A DNA stretch of 64,000 nucleotides from Paragorgia papillata (GCA_035771165.1 JAWNZC010000349.1:1809001-1873000), one strand, 5' to 3'. Shown: positions 20,555-63,941, counted from the first letter of the stretch. A program made the numbers and translations. The notes: a model not told the origin generated them from the letters alone.

Positions 20555-20690
20555 AGGCTACGTCCACACGTATATACGTTTTCGTAGCGTTTTCATATTG
20601 TTCTCCGTCCTCAGGGAATAGAAAACAATGGTCTACTTACCTGAAACAATATGAAAACGCTACGAAAACGTATACGTGTGGACGTAGCCT
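20555..20690. mobile_element. MITE with AGGCTACGTCCACACG termini
   Basis: 136 bases with about 50-base inverted arms: AGGCTACGTCCACACGTATA at the left and its complement at the right. Termini of this kind recur in animal hAT-type MITEs, but the superfamily assignment is from memory and the target duplication is unclear. Confidence 0.72.
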
Positions 20691-20808
20691 AATAGAAATA
20701 TTATTGACGTTAGTAATACGAATATATATCTTTCATTGATACGTATATTTATTCGTACTATATATATTTGTTGCAGGTTGGTTCAAAGTCATTCTGTTAA
20801 TTGAAGTA

Positions 20809-20927
20809 ATACAAGACAAAGCATAAACCGAAAATAAACATCTTGAAACTCAAAATATGAGCTAAAACAAGACAACAAATGAAACGGTTTCATTTTTATT
20901 TTCGGTTTATGCTTTGTCTTGTATTTT
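20809..20927. repeat. Inverted repeat
   Basis: AATACAAGACAAAGCATAAA at the left pairs with TTTATGCTTTGTCTTGTATT at the right; centre about 65 bases. Confidence 0.7.
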
Positions 20928-21570
20928 TTCAAATTGTCGGCTGCATGGATGTGGTTTTTAGTTGAAGTAAAGTGACTAATTTTAGAAGAAGAACATACAG
21001 CAGTGCAGTATTTAATTTTAAAACTTTTCCGGAATGACTTGGCAAGTGTATGCTTTATATATGCCCATGCAACATGCAGTTACCGTTCTGGCACTAGGAC
21101 AAAAGTCGCTTCTTAAAATAGTTTACATGCATGAGTAATTATTATACTTTAAATCTATTGTATGTTTAATCTCAAAGAAACGAAGCAGCTCAACTTTATG
21201 AATCCAAAATTATTTTCTTGCTGTCGGTTCTCTTATACGTCAGTCTGTTGAGTCAATAATTTGTACAGATAAATCTGTCAAACACGAATGTCCCTAAAGG
21301 CTAGTTTCCAATTAGGAAAATCTTCCGAAGGATATAGAAACGGACAGTCATCTGTGGTAAGTCATATTAGTACTCGCAAGACAAAGAAGATTTCCCTGTC
21401 CGTCGACGTCCCTGTCCTGCTGGAAATGTTCCAGAGTGGGAACCAGCCTTTTAAAGAGATAGTTTATAACTCATTCCTGTCCGAGGGCTTCCCCAGAGGT
21501 GAATAAAATCGTCTGGCGTTATAACGCCAGAATAAAATACCAAAGACCGATTCTGACAGGAAAGAGTTAA
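20928..21570. other. No gene recognised
   Basis: AT-rich sequence. The piece AAAATCGTCTGGCGTTATAA near 21506, with GCCAG after it, is a fragment of a CTGGCGTTA element also near 24210, 33740 and 46590. Confidence 0.4.
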
Positions 21571-21733
21571 AGGTGCTGTTGCACGATGCGATTTTTCTTG
21601 CAACCTGCAACAAATCACTGAATGTTGCAAGTTGCAAAAAAATCGCATCGTGTAACACCCCGTAGCAACTTTCATTTTGTTATTTTTGCCGTGTTGCAAG
21701 TTGCAAGAAAAACCGCATCGTGTAACAGCACCT
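21571..21733. mobile_element. MITE-like element with AGGTGCTGTT termini
   Basis: The ends AGGTGCTGTTGCACGATGCG and its near-complement match. The internal TTGCAAGTTGCAA motif is repeated. TTAA occurs at both outer edges, but the alignment of TIR and duplication is ambiguous. Confidence 0.65.
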
Positions 21734-22192
21734 TAAGAATCAAAATGAGAATATAACTGCTCACTGCTAATACCTCTGTTACTTATCCTGCACAATTTGG
21801 CCTAATAAAACTGCGAGAAATGTTGATTAAGTTGGATATGGCTTTTTTTCAGCATAATTATTAACAATTCACAAGTTCTGCTCGTTTATGTACAGTTCAT
21901 AGTTAAAACAACGAGACTTCATGTTTTACGAGAACTGATAAATTACACAATTAGCACAACAAGCAAGCCAGCTTGCCCTACTCATGTAAACACGAATGAA
22001 AATCATCTCGTCTATAAATGCCGTCGAGATGTATATTGTGTATAAATACACACAAATATATACATATAGATGATAAGACTTTTCCAGATGTCATGCCATA
22101 TTTGCGTGCTGGATCGAAGCATGGTCGGTCGGTTATACATCTGAGATGTTGTTTTCCTGCTGTGACAGACGTCTTATACTGTGCTTCGTTAT

Positions 22193-22426
22193 TAAGGGGC
22201 TGTTCATATGAGGCGGGTTAGCCTGGTTACCGGGTTGATTTTAAGTCACGAAAATCTTTCTATGACTGCTAAAAAGATTTAGAATACCCTGTGTGCTATA
22301 GGAAGGCAATTCTGTTTTGTTATTATACCATTGTGCATTTCTCAAATGGTCGTAATAATTTTCGTGCTGACATAAAATCAGCCGGTTACCGGGCTAGCCC
22401 GCCTCCTATGAACAGCCCTATAAGAC
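22193..22426. mobile_element. MITE-like element with GGGGCTGTTCATATGAG termini (family 4)
   Basis: Left end GGGGCTGTTCATATGAGGCG, right end CGCCTCCTATGAACAGCCC. GGTTACCGGG occurs in both arms. A diverged family member lies at 26889-27102. Confidence 0.7.
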
Positions 22427-22521
22427 CACTATGTAACCTATAATGTTGGTGAATTAAACACTAACATAATGAAATACAGACAATCTTTCACCCTGTTATT
22501 CTTGGAGATGTCTTTGTCATC

Positions 22522-23209
22522 TTAATGTGGCTCCATACAGTTTCTTGAAAAATGGAAAATACAAGTTTGGGAGTCCAAAACACGTGCATAAACAATTCGG
22601 AAAAAGAATAAAACTAAATGTTATGCATAGTTAAACAGCTTGACAATCAAAAACTGTTACCAAATAAATAGCAACAGTTGTTGCTATGGCAACAATGACG
22701 TTTCAAAATGGCTGCCAATCACCCTTCAAACTAATTTAATTCGAAAAAAACTTTGGTGACCCCAAATATTTTTTTTCATTAAAACTTTTCTTGAAGTATG
22801 AGTAATCAATAGGCCGATTTAAAAAAAATTCTGTAGAAGGAATAAATTTTTTTCCTGAAAAATCATGTTTGTTAATTTTTAAAAAATTTCGTTGTACAGA
22901 ATTTTTTTTAAAATCGGCCTATTGATTACTCATCGTTCAAGAAAAGTTTTAAAGAAAAAAAAATTGGGGGTTACCAAAGTTTTTTTCGAATTAAACTAGT
23001 TTGAAGTGTAATTGGCAGCCATTTTGAAACGTCATTGTTGCCATACCAACAACTGTTGCTATTTATTTGGTAACAGTTTTTGATTGTCAGACTGTTTAAC
23101 TATGCATAACATTTAGTTTTATTCTTTTTCCAGATTGTTTAATCGCGTGTTTTGGACTCTCAAACTTGTATTTTCCATTTTTCAAGAAACTGTATGGAGC
23201 CACCTTAAA
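22522..23209. mobile_element. Long fold-back element, about 690 bp
   Basis: GTGGCTCCATACAGTTTCTT at the left pairs with AAGAAACTGTATGGAGCCAC at the right, and the arms match over about 330 bases each with few differences. There is no ORF. Size and structure parallel the element at 12431-13252. Confidence 0.75.
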
Positions 23210-25860
23210 TTGAACATCTGCAAGTAATGAATGCATGAGTGCAATTTTTAACATAAGAAAGAAACACAAGTTTATATATCGTGTATATATATATATTCAG
23301 CAGTGTACATGGTATATCCCACATCCAGTCTTTGATTGTGATGAATATATATATATATATATATTAACATGCACACGAGCGTGTAAAAATGTGGGGTGCG
23401 TATATAACTAGTGTTTTGGATAGAGCAAAAGTTAATACAGTGGTAAACGGTAAACTTTCGAGATTTTTAGCGTACTTTGATGCTAATAACCTTGGCTGTT
23501 TACCACTTTTAACCTTGGCAGTTTACCAAGGCTTTTTACTTTGCTATATATAATATCTATGTATATAGGGTATGTGTATTTGTCTATAGGAATGTTTTTG
23601 TGTATAGAAATGTGTAGACACTTAATTTGTGGGCGATCTGTATAACAATGTATTCATGTACCGCGTTACATATATAAACGAGACAATCCATTCTAACTTA
23701 TGTAGTGATTATAGGCATTACTGATATATATATATATATTCATGTCTTGAAATATATATATTTATGTCTTGAAATGTTAAAATAATCTTTCTTTACGCAT
23801 AAATTGAGCAAAGTTGTATACTGTCTTGTGTGTTACCGCTTACAAATTTTCTATTCACCCTTGCTATAGACTAGAGCTGTATATATATATATATGCAGGT
23901 ATACGATGCTATTCTCATTTTGACGAATCCCACTGAGTCTCTAGAATCATGTAAAACATTCTTACGATTCTCATTTTGACGAATCCCACTGAGGCTTTAG
24001 AATCATGTAAAACATTTGATAACGAATCATATGCAGACAATGCAATATAACTAACGTCCAGCTGATTGATAGACACATACAGAGATTTTTTCCAGAAGAA
24101 TTTAGGGTTAAATATTGATTTATAAGTCGTATTTTTCAGTCTTCGTATGAATTTTTCTTAACCCTTTACTGGCCACAGTTGCCTTTTGGCAACTTATTAA
24201 TTTTACTCTGGCTATAACGCCAGACAATTTTACTCTGGCTAACGCCAGACGATTTTACTCGTCAAGGGGAGAGCTCCCGGAAACCTGGTGGGTTAAACAA
24301 TTCACAGCATAACATATCGAAATTGCCCGAAATTCCCAGCAGAAAGTGCCCGAATTCTCCTTTTTCAAATATTTTGGGAGGGCAATTGCCTCCCCCTGCC
24401 TAATACGCCTATGCCGATTGTAGATTTGTCTAGTTATAGTAATTTGTGCGCGAATCATATACTTAGCAGAGAATATTGATCATAAAAACAATTACACACT
24501 AGTATGACAATGTTAAAACAACTATGCGAGATTGCACATTTGTCTTTAATATATAGTTGGCATTCTGACGAATTCCTTTTGTTCACTCAAGATTAGCGAA
24601 GGAATTGGAAGCAGGAATATTCAATTCAAGGCCATGACATGCAGAAGACGATTACCTTAATTCTGCATAAGAAAACAACTCTGAGCATCTGCTTATTAAG
24701 AAATTCTGAATTTCTTTTTTACAGACCTTGTGTACAGATCATATGAACGGTCCCTCAGAACGTGTAGATGCATGTCTCCTGATTTTCATTTGACTGAAAC
24801 AAAGAAGCCGTGGGTTGTAATAGTCCCACAGAGTGTTAACCATTATATTATTAATCAATACAGATATGATGGTGTAAAAAACCGGCATTGAATGTTTCTT
24901 ACGTTACTCTTTGTTACTTTAAATTTCACCCATTATATCTACGGTTTCTTTTTAATAATCTTGCCCTTTTTGCTATATAAGAATGCTGAACAAACATGCG
25001 TGTTGCATGTTTATGGTACTCTAATTAGCGTCGGCGGCAGTTTACCATGCCGCCTCAAAGTTGCTCTGCACGAAGAACTGATAGATACATACCTCTAGCA
25101 GCAGGTTGTCTATTTTAATGATGCATCGAATTTTAAATGATAATAGTTCGTTGTCTAAAGAGACAAAACCAATGTTTCCTTTAAGCTTGTTGGTCGTCTT
25201 TCACCGCCACACATATTATCTGTGATAGATCGGCCGTTATTTTTTGAAAGTATGATACAATTAAACGTTTTCTCTTGTTTGTAATGACACAAAAATTGTA
25301 AAAATGTCTGCAAACTTAGATAAAACTGCGTGTGACGAGATTTGCGTTTTTTGTCTAATGTTCGGTACAATGAAGTTTAATATCTGTGAGTTAGTCATCC
25401 AAGACGTGCCCCCCCGTCCTCTAGTTGAAGGTTATGTAGAAAGGATAACTCGTAAGGACGTTTCTAGATCCTGTCTTTCCAACAAACTCTATCTTTTTAG
25501 AGTACACTGCATTTTACGGTTATAGCACAAGCTTTTAGCCACTATTAAAGCCCCACTGACATCTTGAGTCTATATAAAAGTGAAGGTTTTTTATATATAG
25601 CAAATATACCTCCTATTCTAACGGCTAAGGTTAAACTGAATGAAATTGTTTGATATACTTGATAAATCAGTGCAAGGAATGAAGAGCACAATTGTACTGA
25701 TATATTATAGTCAGACTGCATTTGAAACAGACACGTTTCTTCAAAAGCACGTGTATGGTTATCGTGTTTACTTATAGTTTAATCACATTATCGCCTAAGA
25801 TTTACATGCGATATAGACAGTCAGTTCAGTTAGAGAACTGAATCAGACTATATATACCTG
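23210..25860. other. AT-rich stretch without recognised genes
   Basis: Several TA runs (23284, 23345, 23728, 23880), a TTTTGGATAGAGCAAA fragment shared with 19860 and 29115, CTGGCTAACGCCAGAC element fragments at 24205-24262, and short chance ORFs only. Confidence 0.4.
23908..24018. repeat. Tandem duplication, about 57-bp unit, two copies
   Basis: ATTCTCATTTTGACGAATCC, then CACTGAG and AGAATCATGTAAAACATT, occurs twice in a row with a few differences. Confidence 0.8.
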
Positions 25861-25869
25861 TATGTTCTG

Positions 25870-26290
25870 TGTAATTTTGGTGAAGGAAAATTTCGAGTGT
25901 AGAATATATATTATACTTCTATAAGACCAAACCGGGACCAGTTGCGAAAAATGCAACATCAAGGTTAGGTCTTCTGGCTAGGAATTGAACCCGCGACCCT
26001 GAGCTACGGAAGCCGTTTGCTGGGAGTAGAATAAGGTATATTAGAAGTAATATTTGGCATTTCACTGGCATCGCAGGGTCGCGGGTTCAATTCCTAGCCG
26101 GAAGGCCTTGATGTTGCATTTTTCGCAATAATCTTGTTCTTATTAATTATTGGTTTTATAATTTTGGTCTTATAATTTTGGTCGTAAATTATTGGTTTCG
26201 CAATAATTTTGGTCTTTTGAAGTATATATTCTACACTTGAAATTTTCCGTCATCAAAATTACCTAGTACATCCAGTTTAATCGAGTGAAA
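25870..26290. mobile_element. Fold-back element enclosing a tRNA-like B-box
   Basis: The ends (TTTTGGTGAAGGAAAATTTC and its complement) pair, and inside them CTAGGAATTGAACCCGCGAC pairs with GGGTCGCGGGTTCAATTCCT. GGGTTCAATTCC is a good RNA polymerase III B-box, so a tRNA-derived SINE in inverted arrangement is likely. End fragments recur at 46063-46205. Confidence 0.55.
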
Positions 26291-26334
26291 TGCCAAAGAT
26301 TACTTGTCATATACCGCCTGTATATGTATATGTA

Positions 26335-26525
26335 CATGTATAGGATCTAAGTGTTGATTTTACGGAAAAAGATTTAGATATTTTATACACTAGAAGATTT
26401 CACTCCACTGATATCAGTCTCAAACTGAAGAATCAGCACGATCACCCACTCGAGTATATACTAACCTCGCCGGATCAGGCTTTACTTCGGGCATTGGTGC
26501 CGGTGCATGAGGAATCGCGCGCAAT
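26335..26525 (-). mobile_element. Degenerate 5S-rRNA-like SINE relic (copy 2)
   Basis: On the - strand GGTTAGTATATACTCGAGTG then GGTGATCG resembles the 5S internal promoter (GGTTAGTACTTGGATGGGTG type). Downstream TAAAATCAACACTTA matches the body of the clearer copy at 41970-42300. Confidence 0.4.
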
Positions 26526-26888
26526 AGCATATACCCACCTGTTCTAATTATCCTAACGTTTGGCTTGCATTATAGAACGTTGCAATGTCGAGAATTTTAT
26601 TAATTATTATGCAGAACATTGATTTCGCAATTTAGTTGGCGACATGTTTATTTAAGAATTGAAAATATTCATTTCTAGAAATGTACGACACTTGCGTAAC
26701 GAAAGCGTTTTTAATTTTCCAATCCACTCAGTGTTTTTATATGTAATAATTTATCTTTTTCTTCGTTTGGTTTACTCTGTTTACAAAGCTTCGATATTGG
26801 TGCGTGTTCTGTGCTCCGAGTATGGTTCATGACATATGGAATTAAATATGCAAACTCATGCCTAATGTTTATTTTGACAAGAAACTTA

Positions 26889-27102
26889 GGGGCCGATTAC
26901 ATGAACCGGGCTGACTCATGTCACAAAATTTTTTCCTCGGCCACAAAAAGAGATTTTAATCAACGTTAGGATTCGTTTACATCTGAACCAAACCAATTCT
27001 TCTTTGCATGTACATTTAGTTTATGCGAGTCTCAAAATCACAGTGAGATCCTAATCAATCGCGTGAGCCCAGTTATAGCCCGGCTCATGTGAACAGCCCC
27101 TA
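26889..27102. mobile_element. MITE-like element (family 4, copy 2)
   Basis: AGGGGCCGATTACATGAACC at the left and a TCATGTGAACAGCCCCT end at the right, the same terminal type as 22193-22426. Confidence 0.6.
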
Positions 27103-28304
27103 AAAAAGAAAGTCTGCACACAAATAATCTTTTCTTACCGGATATCTGTATCGTGCATGGAGAAATTATCTCTCAAAAAGCTCATTTAGCAGCAGTGTTA
27201 TTAGACATAATCACCAAAGTTGCTTTACTCCTTGAAGTAATTTAGTTGCTATATACCTACACTTTTTGTGGTTGTTGATCTTAATTAAAGCTCCTTGATT
27301 CCAATGCAACAAAGTTTTCAGCACGTTTTGTGTAAAACTATATATACAACGTTTTTATTGAGATTTAAGACATGCATGTTTTCTGCGTCGTATTCTCTAC
27401 GTTATAGCTATAGTGGCAATTTCATTGGAATTTAACCTGCTTATTTGACTCTTCTGGAAAAAATAAATAAATGTGTAAAACAAAGGTCCACCCACGTAAC
27501 ACACGGCTGGAGACCAAACTGACTATAATATACTTGCATTTGTTAGTCACACCCTGTCAGTCAGTCTTGCTTCCAGCAGAGGCAAAGATACCGCCGTTCG
27601 TGTGAATATCGTGTGGCATTTAGTTTCGTGGTAGAACTTGGTCCCAGAACTTTAGTTTGTAAGTATAACATTAACATTAGAACTATATAACACCAACACT
27701 AGTTAACAATAACAAGAAACATGTCACTCATACAGTAATGTCATTTATACCATGACTTTAGAATCATGACCAACTATTTAAAACTTGTGAATGTTATTAA
27801 TTTGCTAACTTTTGTATGAGCAAATTTTCGAGCATACTCGCGATAACTAAGTGTTAAACAAACAAGAAAATCACCTTTTTTTCACTATAACGAGCGAAAA
27901 AATGCTTCCTGAGGGCATTTTGTGTGAGATAATTATTTCTACGGTGTGTGCGTGATATCTGCTTTTGTCTATTCACCGTTATTATACGATTAATTGGACA
28001 CGATTTTCCTTCAGATACATGCGATTTAACTTCAAAAGTATATAACAGCAGTTATAGTATTGCCGAGAATTTTCAAATAAATAACCCAATATACTCTAGT
28101 GAGTAAATCACTAAATCACATCCACCAGGAGGAAAATCGGTTCGTGTGAATAGGCCTTAAGAAGTATTTTTTACATCTATATGTATACAGTTTCGTGACT
28201 GCGACTGGTTTAAATCGATTGCTAAATCAATTAAGAAACACCGTCTTACTGTACTTGTGTTGTAGCATTCTAGGTAATATTATCTATTTTTTTACTTTTT
28301 GTAG
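27103..28304. other. No gene recognised
   Basis: Unique AT-rich sequence. TTTGTAAGTAT near 27657 is a strong donor-like string after a GC-richer patch (27490-27655) that could be an untranslated first exon, but nothing decides this. Confidence 0.3.
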
Positions 28305-28390
28305 CTTTACAAGAAGGAGGGATTTGTGGATCACTTTTGGCCTAAGCTTTGTCAACGTTCCTTGGTTTGCCAGGGAAAACGTATTTGCAG
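28305..28390 (+). other. Exon-like segment of unknown gene
   Basis: Preceded by a long T-rich tract ending TTTTTGTAG and followed by CAG|GTATGA, 86 bases, open in two frames. One reads LYKKEGFVDHFWPKLCQRS; the other FTRRRDLWITFGLSF. In the EGF phase (1) it would stop after 13 codons. No homology recognised. Confidence 0.22.
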
Positions 28391-28984
28391 GTATGAAGTT
28401 CATGTGTCTTTTTGTAAACACGTTTGCACTTCTTGACTTTGAATGCTCTTAACTATAAAGCACAGTTTGAACAGTTGCTTAGGTATACATTCATATAACT
28501 GCAGCCATTTGCGCAGTCTTGTAGTCAAGTTTGTTTGCATGTTTGCACTAAATTGCACTTTTGTTGTTAGTCTCGTTTACGAATCTTCTAGACGATGTCT
28601 CTATAATTGTATGACGTAGCCGTAGAAGTTAATTAATTGGTTCGGGGTTAATTGTGTGCTTAGATATAATCGCCATACCTGCATGTTTTTCGTTTTGACA
28701 TTTCAACTTTGTTGTTAAGATTTTCAAGGCTGAAAGAAATAGCGTGCTTATAATCTGTCTGAGTTTTTACTACTTCGTTAACGCAGTAATGCACGTAGGG
28801 GGTAAAGTGATACTGTTTTCTGTTAGTCATATCTTTGGAATGCCCTTTTGTCATGGAAATTCACAGTTATGCGCTGCGTCACTGGTATTTGGCATTATCA
28901 TTATGCTTTATCACGCTTTTTATTATCCAATAACAAAAAATAGACTGACCTTTCTGCATGTACTGTATGTGAATATAGCACGTT
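28391..28984. other. No gene recognised
   Basis: AT-rich sequence with chance ORFs on both strands. Confidence 0.35.
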
Positions 28985-29130
28985 GAAAAGGTGGCCAAGG
29001 TTTTAACTAACGAAATACTGACGTTTCGAGCGGTTAGAGTGAAGGGCTCCGCTCCAAACGTCTGTATTTCGTTACGAAAAACCTCGGCAATTTACCACCT
29101 TTTCACTTTGCTCTATATTCAAAACACTGC
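28985..29130. mobile_element. Fold-back fragment (GGTGG...CCACC) with TAGAGCAAA-type end
   Basis: AACGAAATACTGACGTTTCG pairs with CAAACGTCTGTATTTCGTT. The outer AGGTGG / CCACCT pair, and it ends in ACTTTGCTCTATATTCAAAA, an end shared with 19855-19875. Confidence 0.5.
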
Positions 29131-29149
29131 CTACGCGCCACTTTTCTTT

Positions 29150-29655
29150 TTTACACTGTATGAATATGTAGCTTGTGCTTTGGTAGAGGAAAAGAATAGA
29201 CTGTCCTGCATGTGAATGTGTAGCTTGTGCTTTGGTGAAGAAAAAAAATATTCGACTGACCTTCATGTGAATGTGTAGCTTGTCTTTTGGTGAAGAAAAA
29301 TAATAGACTGGCCTGCATGTGAATGTGTAGCTTGTCCTTTGGTGAAGGAAAGAATAGACTGTCCTGTATGTGAGTGAATGTGTAGCTTGTGCTTTGGCGA
29401 AGAAAAATAATATCCGACTGACCTTCATGTGAATGTGTAGCTTATGCTTTGGTGAAGAAAAAGAATAGTACTGACCTGCATGTGAATGTGTAGCTTGTCT
29501 TTTGGTGAAGGAAAAGAATAGTACTCACCTGCATATGTGAATGTGAATGTGTATGTGAATGTGTAGACTGCATGACCTGCATGTGAATGCCGCGTGTAGC
29601 TTGTTCTTTGGTGAAAGAAAATAATAGACTGAGTTGCATGTTTATGTGTAGCTTG
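29150..29655. repeat. Minisatellite, about 50-65-bp units
   Basis: Eight to nine units of GCATGTGAATGTGTAGCTTG, TGCTTTGGTGAAG, then a purine-rich AAAAATAATAGACTGACC segment. Lengths vary by internal GTGAAT expansion. Confidence 0.85.
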
Positions 29656-29663
29656 TTCTTCTG

Positions 29664-29716
29664 TGAAGTGAAGTGAAGTGAAGTGAAGTGAAGTGAAGTG
29701 AAGTGAAGTGAAGTGA
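29664..29716. repeat. (GAAGT)n microsatellite
   Basis: Ten copies of GTGAA directly after the minisatellite, grown from the GTGAAG segment of its unit. Confidence 0.9.
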
Positions 29717-29719
29717 AGA

Positions 29720-31430
29720 AAGAAACACTAATCTGAATGTGTATGTGAACATGTAGCTCGTGCTATATAGTGAAGGAAGGTATACGTGCATTCGTTATGT
29801 TTGTATCGGAACTTGTACATTGGCCAAACTAAACCGGCAAATTAACGAAGACATACATTTTACAATGCAGTTTGTATAATTTTTTATAACTTGGCTAGCT
29901 ATCCGACTAAACCCAGGACACCTAATATACCCGGAAATAAAAATTACACAAGTGAAAACTTTCCGAAACTAAAGTAATTTCGAAATAACGACAGCTCACT
30001 TTGTTACCAATCAATTTCTGTTTCAATTTTGCTTCACTGGTCACACCAGTGTTAAAAAATACACTATTTGCCAGAGTTTTGTTCGCAAATGCATGGGTTT
30101 GCATGAGTTTTCAAACTCGCATGTTTTAAGTGGATTTCGCGCATGACGAGATTAGCATTCTCTCCCATGGCTCCGACACTTATACGATGTTTATCATGGC
30201 AACCAAATGACCAATAAATACATGAGTGACGTTGACATGCATACAATATGTAAATAATCTATATATATATGTATAATTATCTAAAAAATGTGATTTTTGA
30301 GGTATATATAGTATATACCATCTAAATGGTCTAAAACTGGTTGCTCTCTATTATAAGATGAACAAAACTAAGACTATGTGGATCATACGTGACTGATATA
30401 TTTACCTAACGAAATAGGTTGATTTGCTGATGAATTATATGTTTCTTAAAAATATTGAATATTAATTATGCAACATTTACTAAAGATAACACTAAGCAGT
30501 CACAGAACATTAACTAAACACTAACACTTAATTCACATCGAAATATATTGACAATATTTTGCGCGGCCTCGATAATACTTATTTTGATCTATTATCGTTC
30601 CCAAGCCCTAATTTTGATCAAATTTTAGTTTGACGTTGACATGGACAGTATTTATGTTTTTCGAAATTGAGTTTTTGACTTACGAGTTTAATATATGACT
30701 TTCACAATTCCGCACAATCTCCTCCCCATGCAGATGGCATTTCAGAGCATGGCGTAGAATGCCCGTTGCTGAGCGGTCGTCAAAATATTTCCCGAGGGGA
30801 GTAGGTTAGTTGTATGGTTTGCCTAATTCTCTTCTGTGATTGGCTGGCATGTTCGTGTGCCTCCTCACAGAATCCTCGTAGTGCACCTCACATTCAGAAT
30901 GGCGGTGACATGGCAGAGCGTGTGCTCATTTTGACTCTTTTGAAACTACACCTTACATTCTCGACTACTATTAAAGACTATTATGCCTTTCAAGAGAGAT
31001 CACAGCCCGATATATTCCAAGTGGTACCCTTCGTAAAGTCAACCATTGTTTACTCATAGCTGTCGTTTAAAGATCGTCGATGCACTGATGATCGTACACA
31101 TGGCGTCAAATCGTAACATCAGTTTTCTGGCCTGAAAAACCGCAAAAAGCCCGCCATCTCCGGATTACTTGGGCTTAGCCGCATAATTTGTTTTATTTAT
31201 ACTTTCATTTCCAGGTGGTATCTATTACAAAAACGACAAGCCTTGTAGATTACGGGCGTTTTGGGCATTTATTACAACAAAATTCAGTCAAACTTTGTAG
31301 CTCTTACTTGCCGTTAAATACTATTAAGTTCCCTGATGTTTCAGCCGCCGCCCTAGACATTTTTCATACTTTGCCGCTCTGCCGCCAGGCCACCACTGAA
31401 AATGGGCAGTTCTAAAATTTTTCTTATAGG
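29720..31430. other. No gene recognised
   Basis: AT-rich sequence. A short ORF at 30814-31059 has no recognisable domain. TTTATACTTTCATTTCCAG near 31197 is acceptor-like but leads only into the retroelement relic. Confidence 0.35.
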
Positions 31431-33100
31431 ATGAACCTTTTATCTACTAAAACTTTAAAACAGCTTTCGAACTCTATCAAGATATGTTTAAGGCATTGAC
31501 AACGATGGATACGCCAAAAGCTACATGTGCAGACAAGATTTCAACTACAGCTTTGAAAATCGCGGCACCCTATATTACTCAAGTATTAACAAAGATTTTC
31601 AACGCATCTTACCAGTGTGGTCATTATCCTTCATTATGAAAAGCGGCTAAAGTAACTCCCTTGTTTAAAGGTGGATCTAAAGCAGAACGTGACAATCAAA
31701 GACCGGTATCCGTGCTTCCGTGTAAGATTTACGAATCTTTTGCCAACTCATGCGATCTACAGGAATTTGCGCATTTGCATATGTAAAACACTCGTCCGAC
31801 TACTGTGCCTCTTATTTGAGCTGTTCACTCTTATAAATTAGCCATTGATAAAGGTAAGAAAGTAGTTTGTGCGTTTCTCGATCTTAGAAAAGCACTCGAC
31901 GTTATCGACCTTAATACCCTCCTTTACAAGCTTGCGCAATATGGTGTAAAGGATAACGAGCTTGACTGGTTCAGGAGTTACCTCTCAGAAATATATCAGT
32001 TTGTCTCGCATGAAGGTACTGATTCTCACCAGCGAAAGATCACTTTTGCATGGAGTTCCCTAAGGTTCTGTCCGTGGACCGACTTTATTTAACATACATA
32101 TAAACAGAATCTCCGATGCTTGTCAAGCGATGTGGTATTGTATGCCGATGATACAGAAGTACGTGCAAGTTCGAAGGATATTAACGTAGCCGAACAATGC
32201 GTCAATGAAGATCTTAGTTGCATAGATGTTTGGCTCAGTTGCAATAGTCTGATAAGTATTAAATCATAAGAAATCTGAAGCAATGTTGATCGGATCTAGA
32301 CAGGCAATACTTAATACACGTGATCTACAAATTACCCTTGACGGAAAGCTGTTGAAACAATCTGAGCATTTTAAATATTTAGGTTAGGATAAACATATCT
32401 TATATATTGCATCAGGAATCTATCCCAAACTTAAAATGCTTAACAGAATTTCTCACTTCCTAAGCAGTAATGTATTGCTAAGGATCTATAAGCAAACAGT
32501 ATTGCCAATACTAGATTATTATACGTGTATTGTTTGGGGAAATTGCGGCAAAACCAATTCACATCGTCTATATAGAACGTCTCCAAAAGCGGGCCACGAT
32601 GCGGATTATTCTAACTGCAAATCGTAAGACGTGTTCCCAAGAAATGCGTAGAAGACGTTTCCTAAGTCTTCAGCTTCTGTACAAAATTGTACATAATAGA
32701 AACTGTCCGGATCAGCTGAACTGAAGGCTATATGGTTAAAAGATCGGAAATGCACAATAGATTACTTAGAGATACGACTCTCTTAATGTAATAAAGACAA
32801 AAATAGGACAATCATCATTTAAGAGCACAGCTGCTATGGAATGGAACAACCTATCTAAAGAACTGCACGAATTGCAAACATTGTCAAATTTTAAGACTAG
32901 CATTTTTAAATTATTTTTTGAACATGAATATAAGCGACCATTTATGTAGCGTACGATAATTTATGTATTTTCATTATTTAATTTCCTCTTTTTTGATTTT
33001 AAGATATTTTTGTAGATATAGATTTATATTATGCTGATCACGGGTTAATATCAGCTAATTTTAGTTTAAAATTAGCTGATCGGTCTTATCAGTTGAAATA
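31431..33100 (+). pseudogene. Decayed CR1/jockey-like LINE reverse transcriptase with ATT-type tail
   Basis: RT blocks appear in order with stops and frameshifts between them: KVTPLFKGGSKAERDNQRPV (31647-31710), FLDLRKALDVIDLNTLL (about 31875-31925), a VPQGSV-like remnant (about 32055), YADDT with the catalytic YADD intact (32141-32155), LLRIYKQTVLPILDYYTCIV (about 32474-32532), IERLQKRATMRIILTA (32569-32620), then a C-terminal AAMEWNNLSKELHELQTLSNF block (about 32830-32895). The 3' end runs into AAATAAAGTTTATTATT and an ATT repeat, typical of such elements. It lies head-on to the similar relic at 13253-15050. Confidence 0.75.
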
Positions 33101-33258
<158 letters not shown>

Positions 33259-33447
33259 GCGGTAAAGATGTAGATACAGGTGTTTAATCCTCACTGACAG
33301 GTTTATTCAACTTAAGCCAGTGAGTACTTCTGACATTCTTCAATTCATCGACAGTACCTTTCGGAGAATGTTGGCTGTGCCTAGTATAGCACCGAATGTT
33401 GTAGGATGTTCAAATCATGTGTAATATCTAGACGCATGAGATAGGAC

Positions 33448-33879
<432 letters not shown>

Positions 33880-33921
33880 ATGCATCGTAGTTTTAATGTA
33901 TTTATGTTTTGTTCTCTAGAC

Positions 33922-63941
<30,020 letters not shown>

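Noticed and set aside
29072..29639. - strand ORFs with HSHAGQSILF-like repeats
   Set aside because: They follow the period of the minisatellite at 29150-29655.
30814..31059. 81-codon + strand ORF
   Set aside because: No recognisable homology and no exon-like borders.
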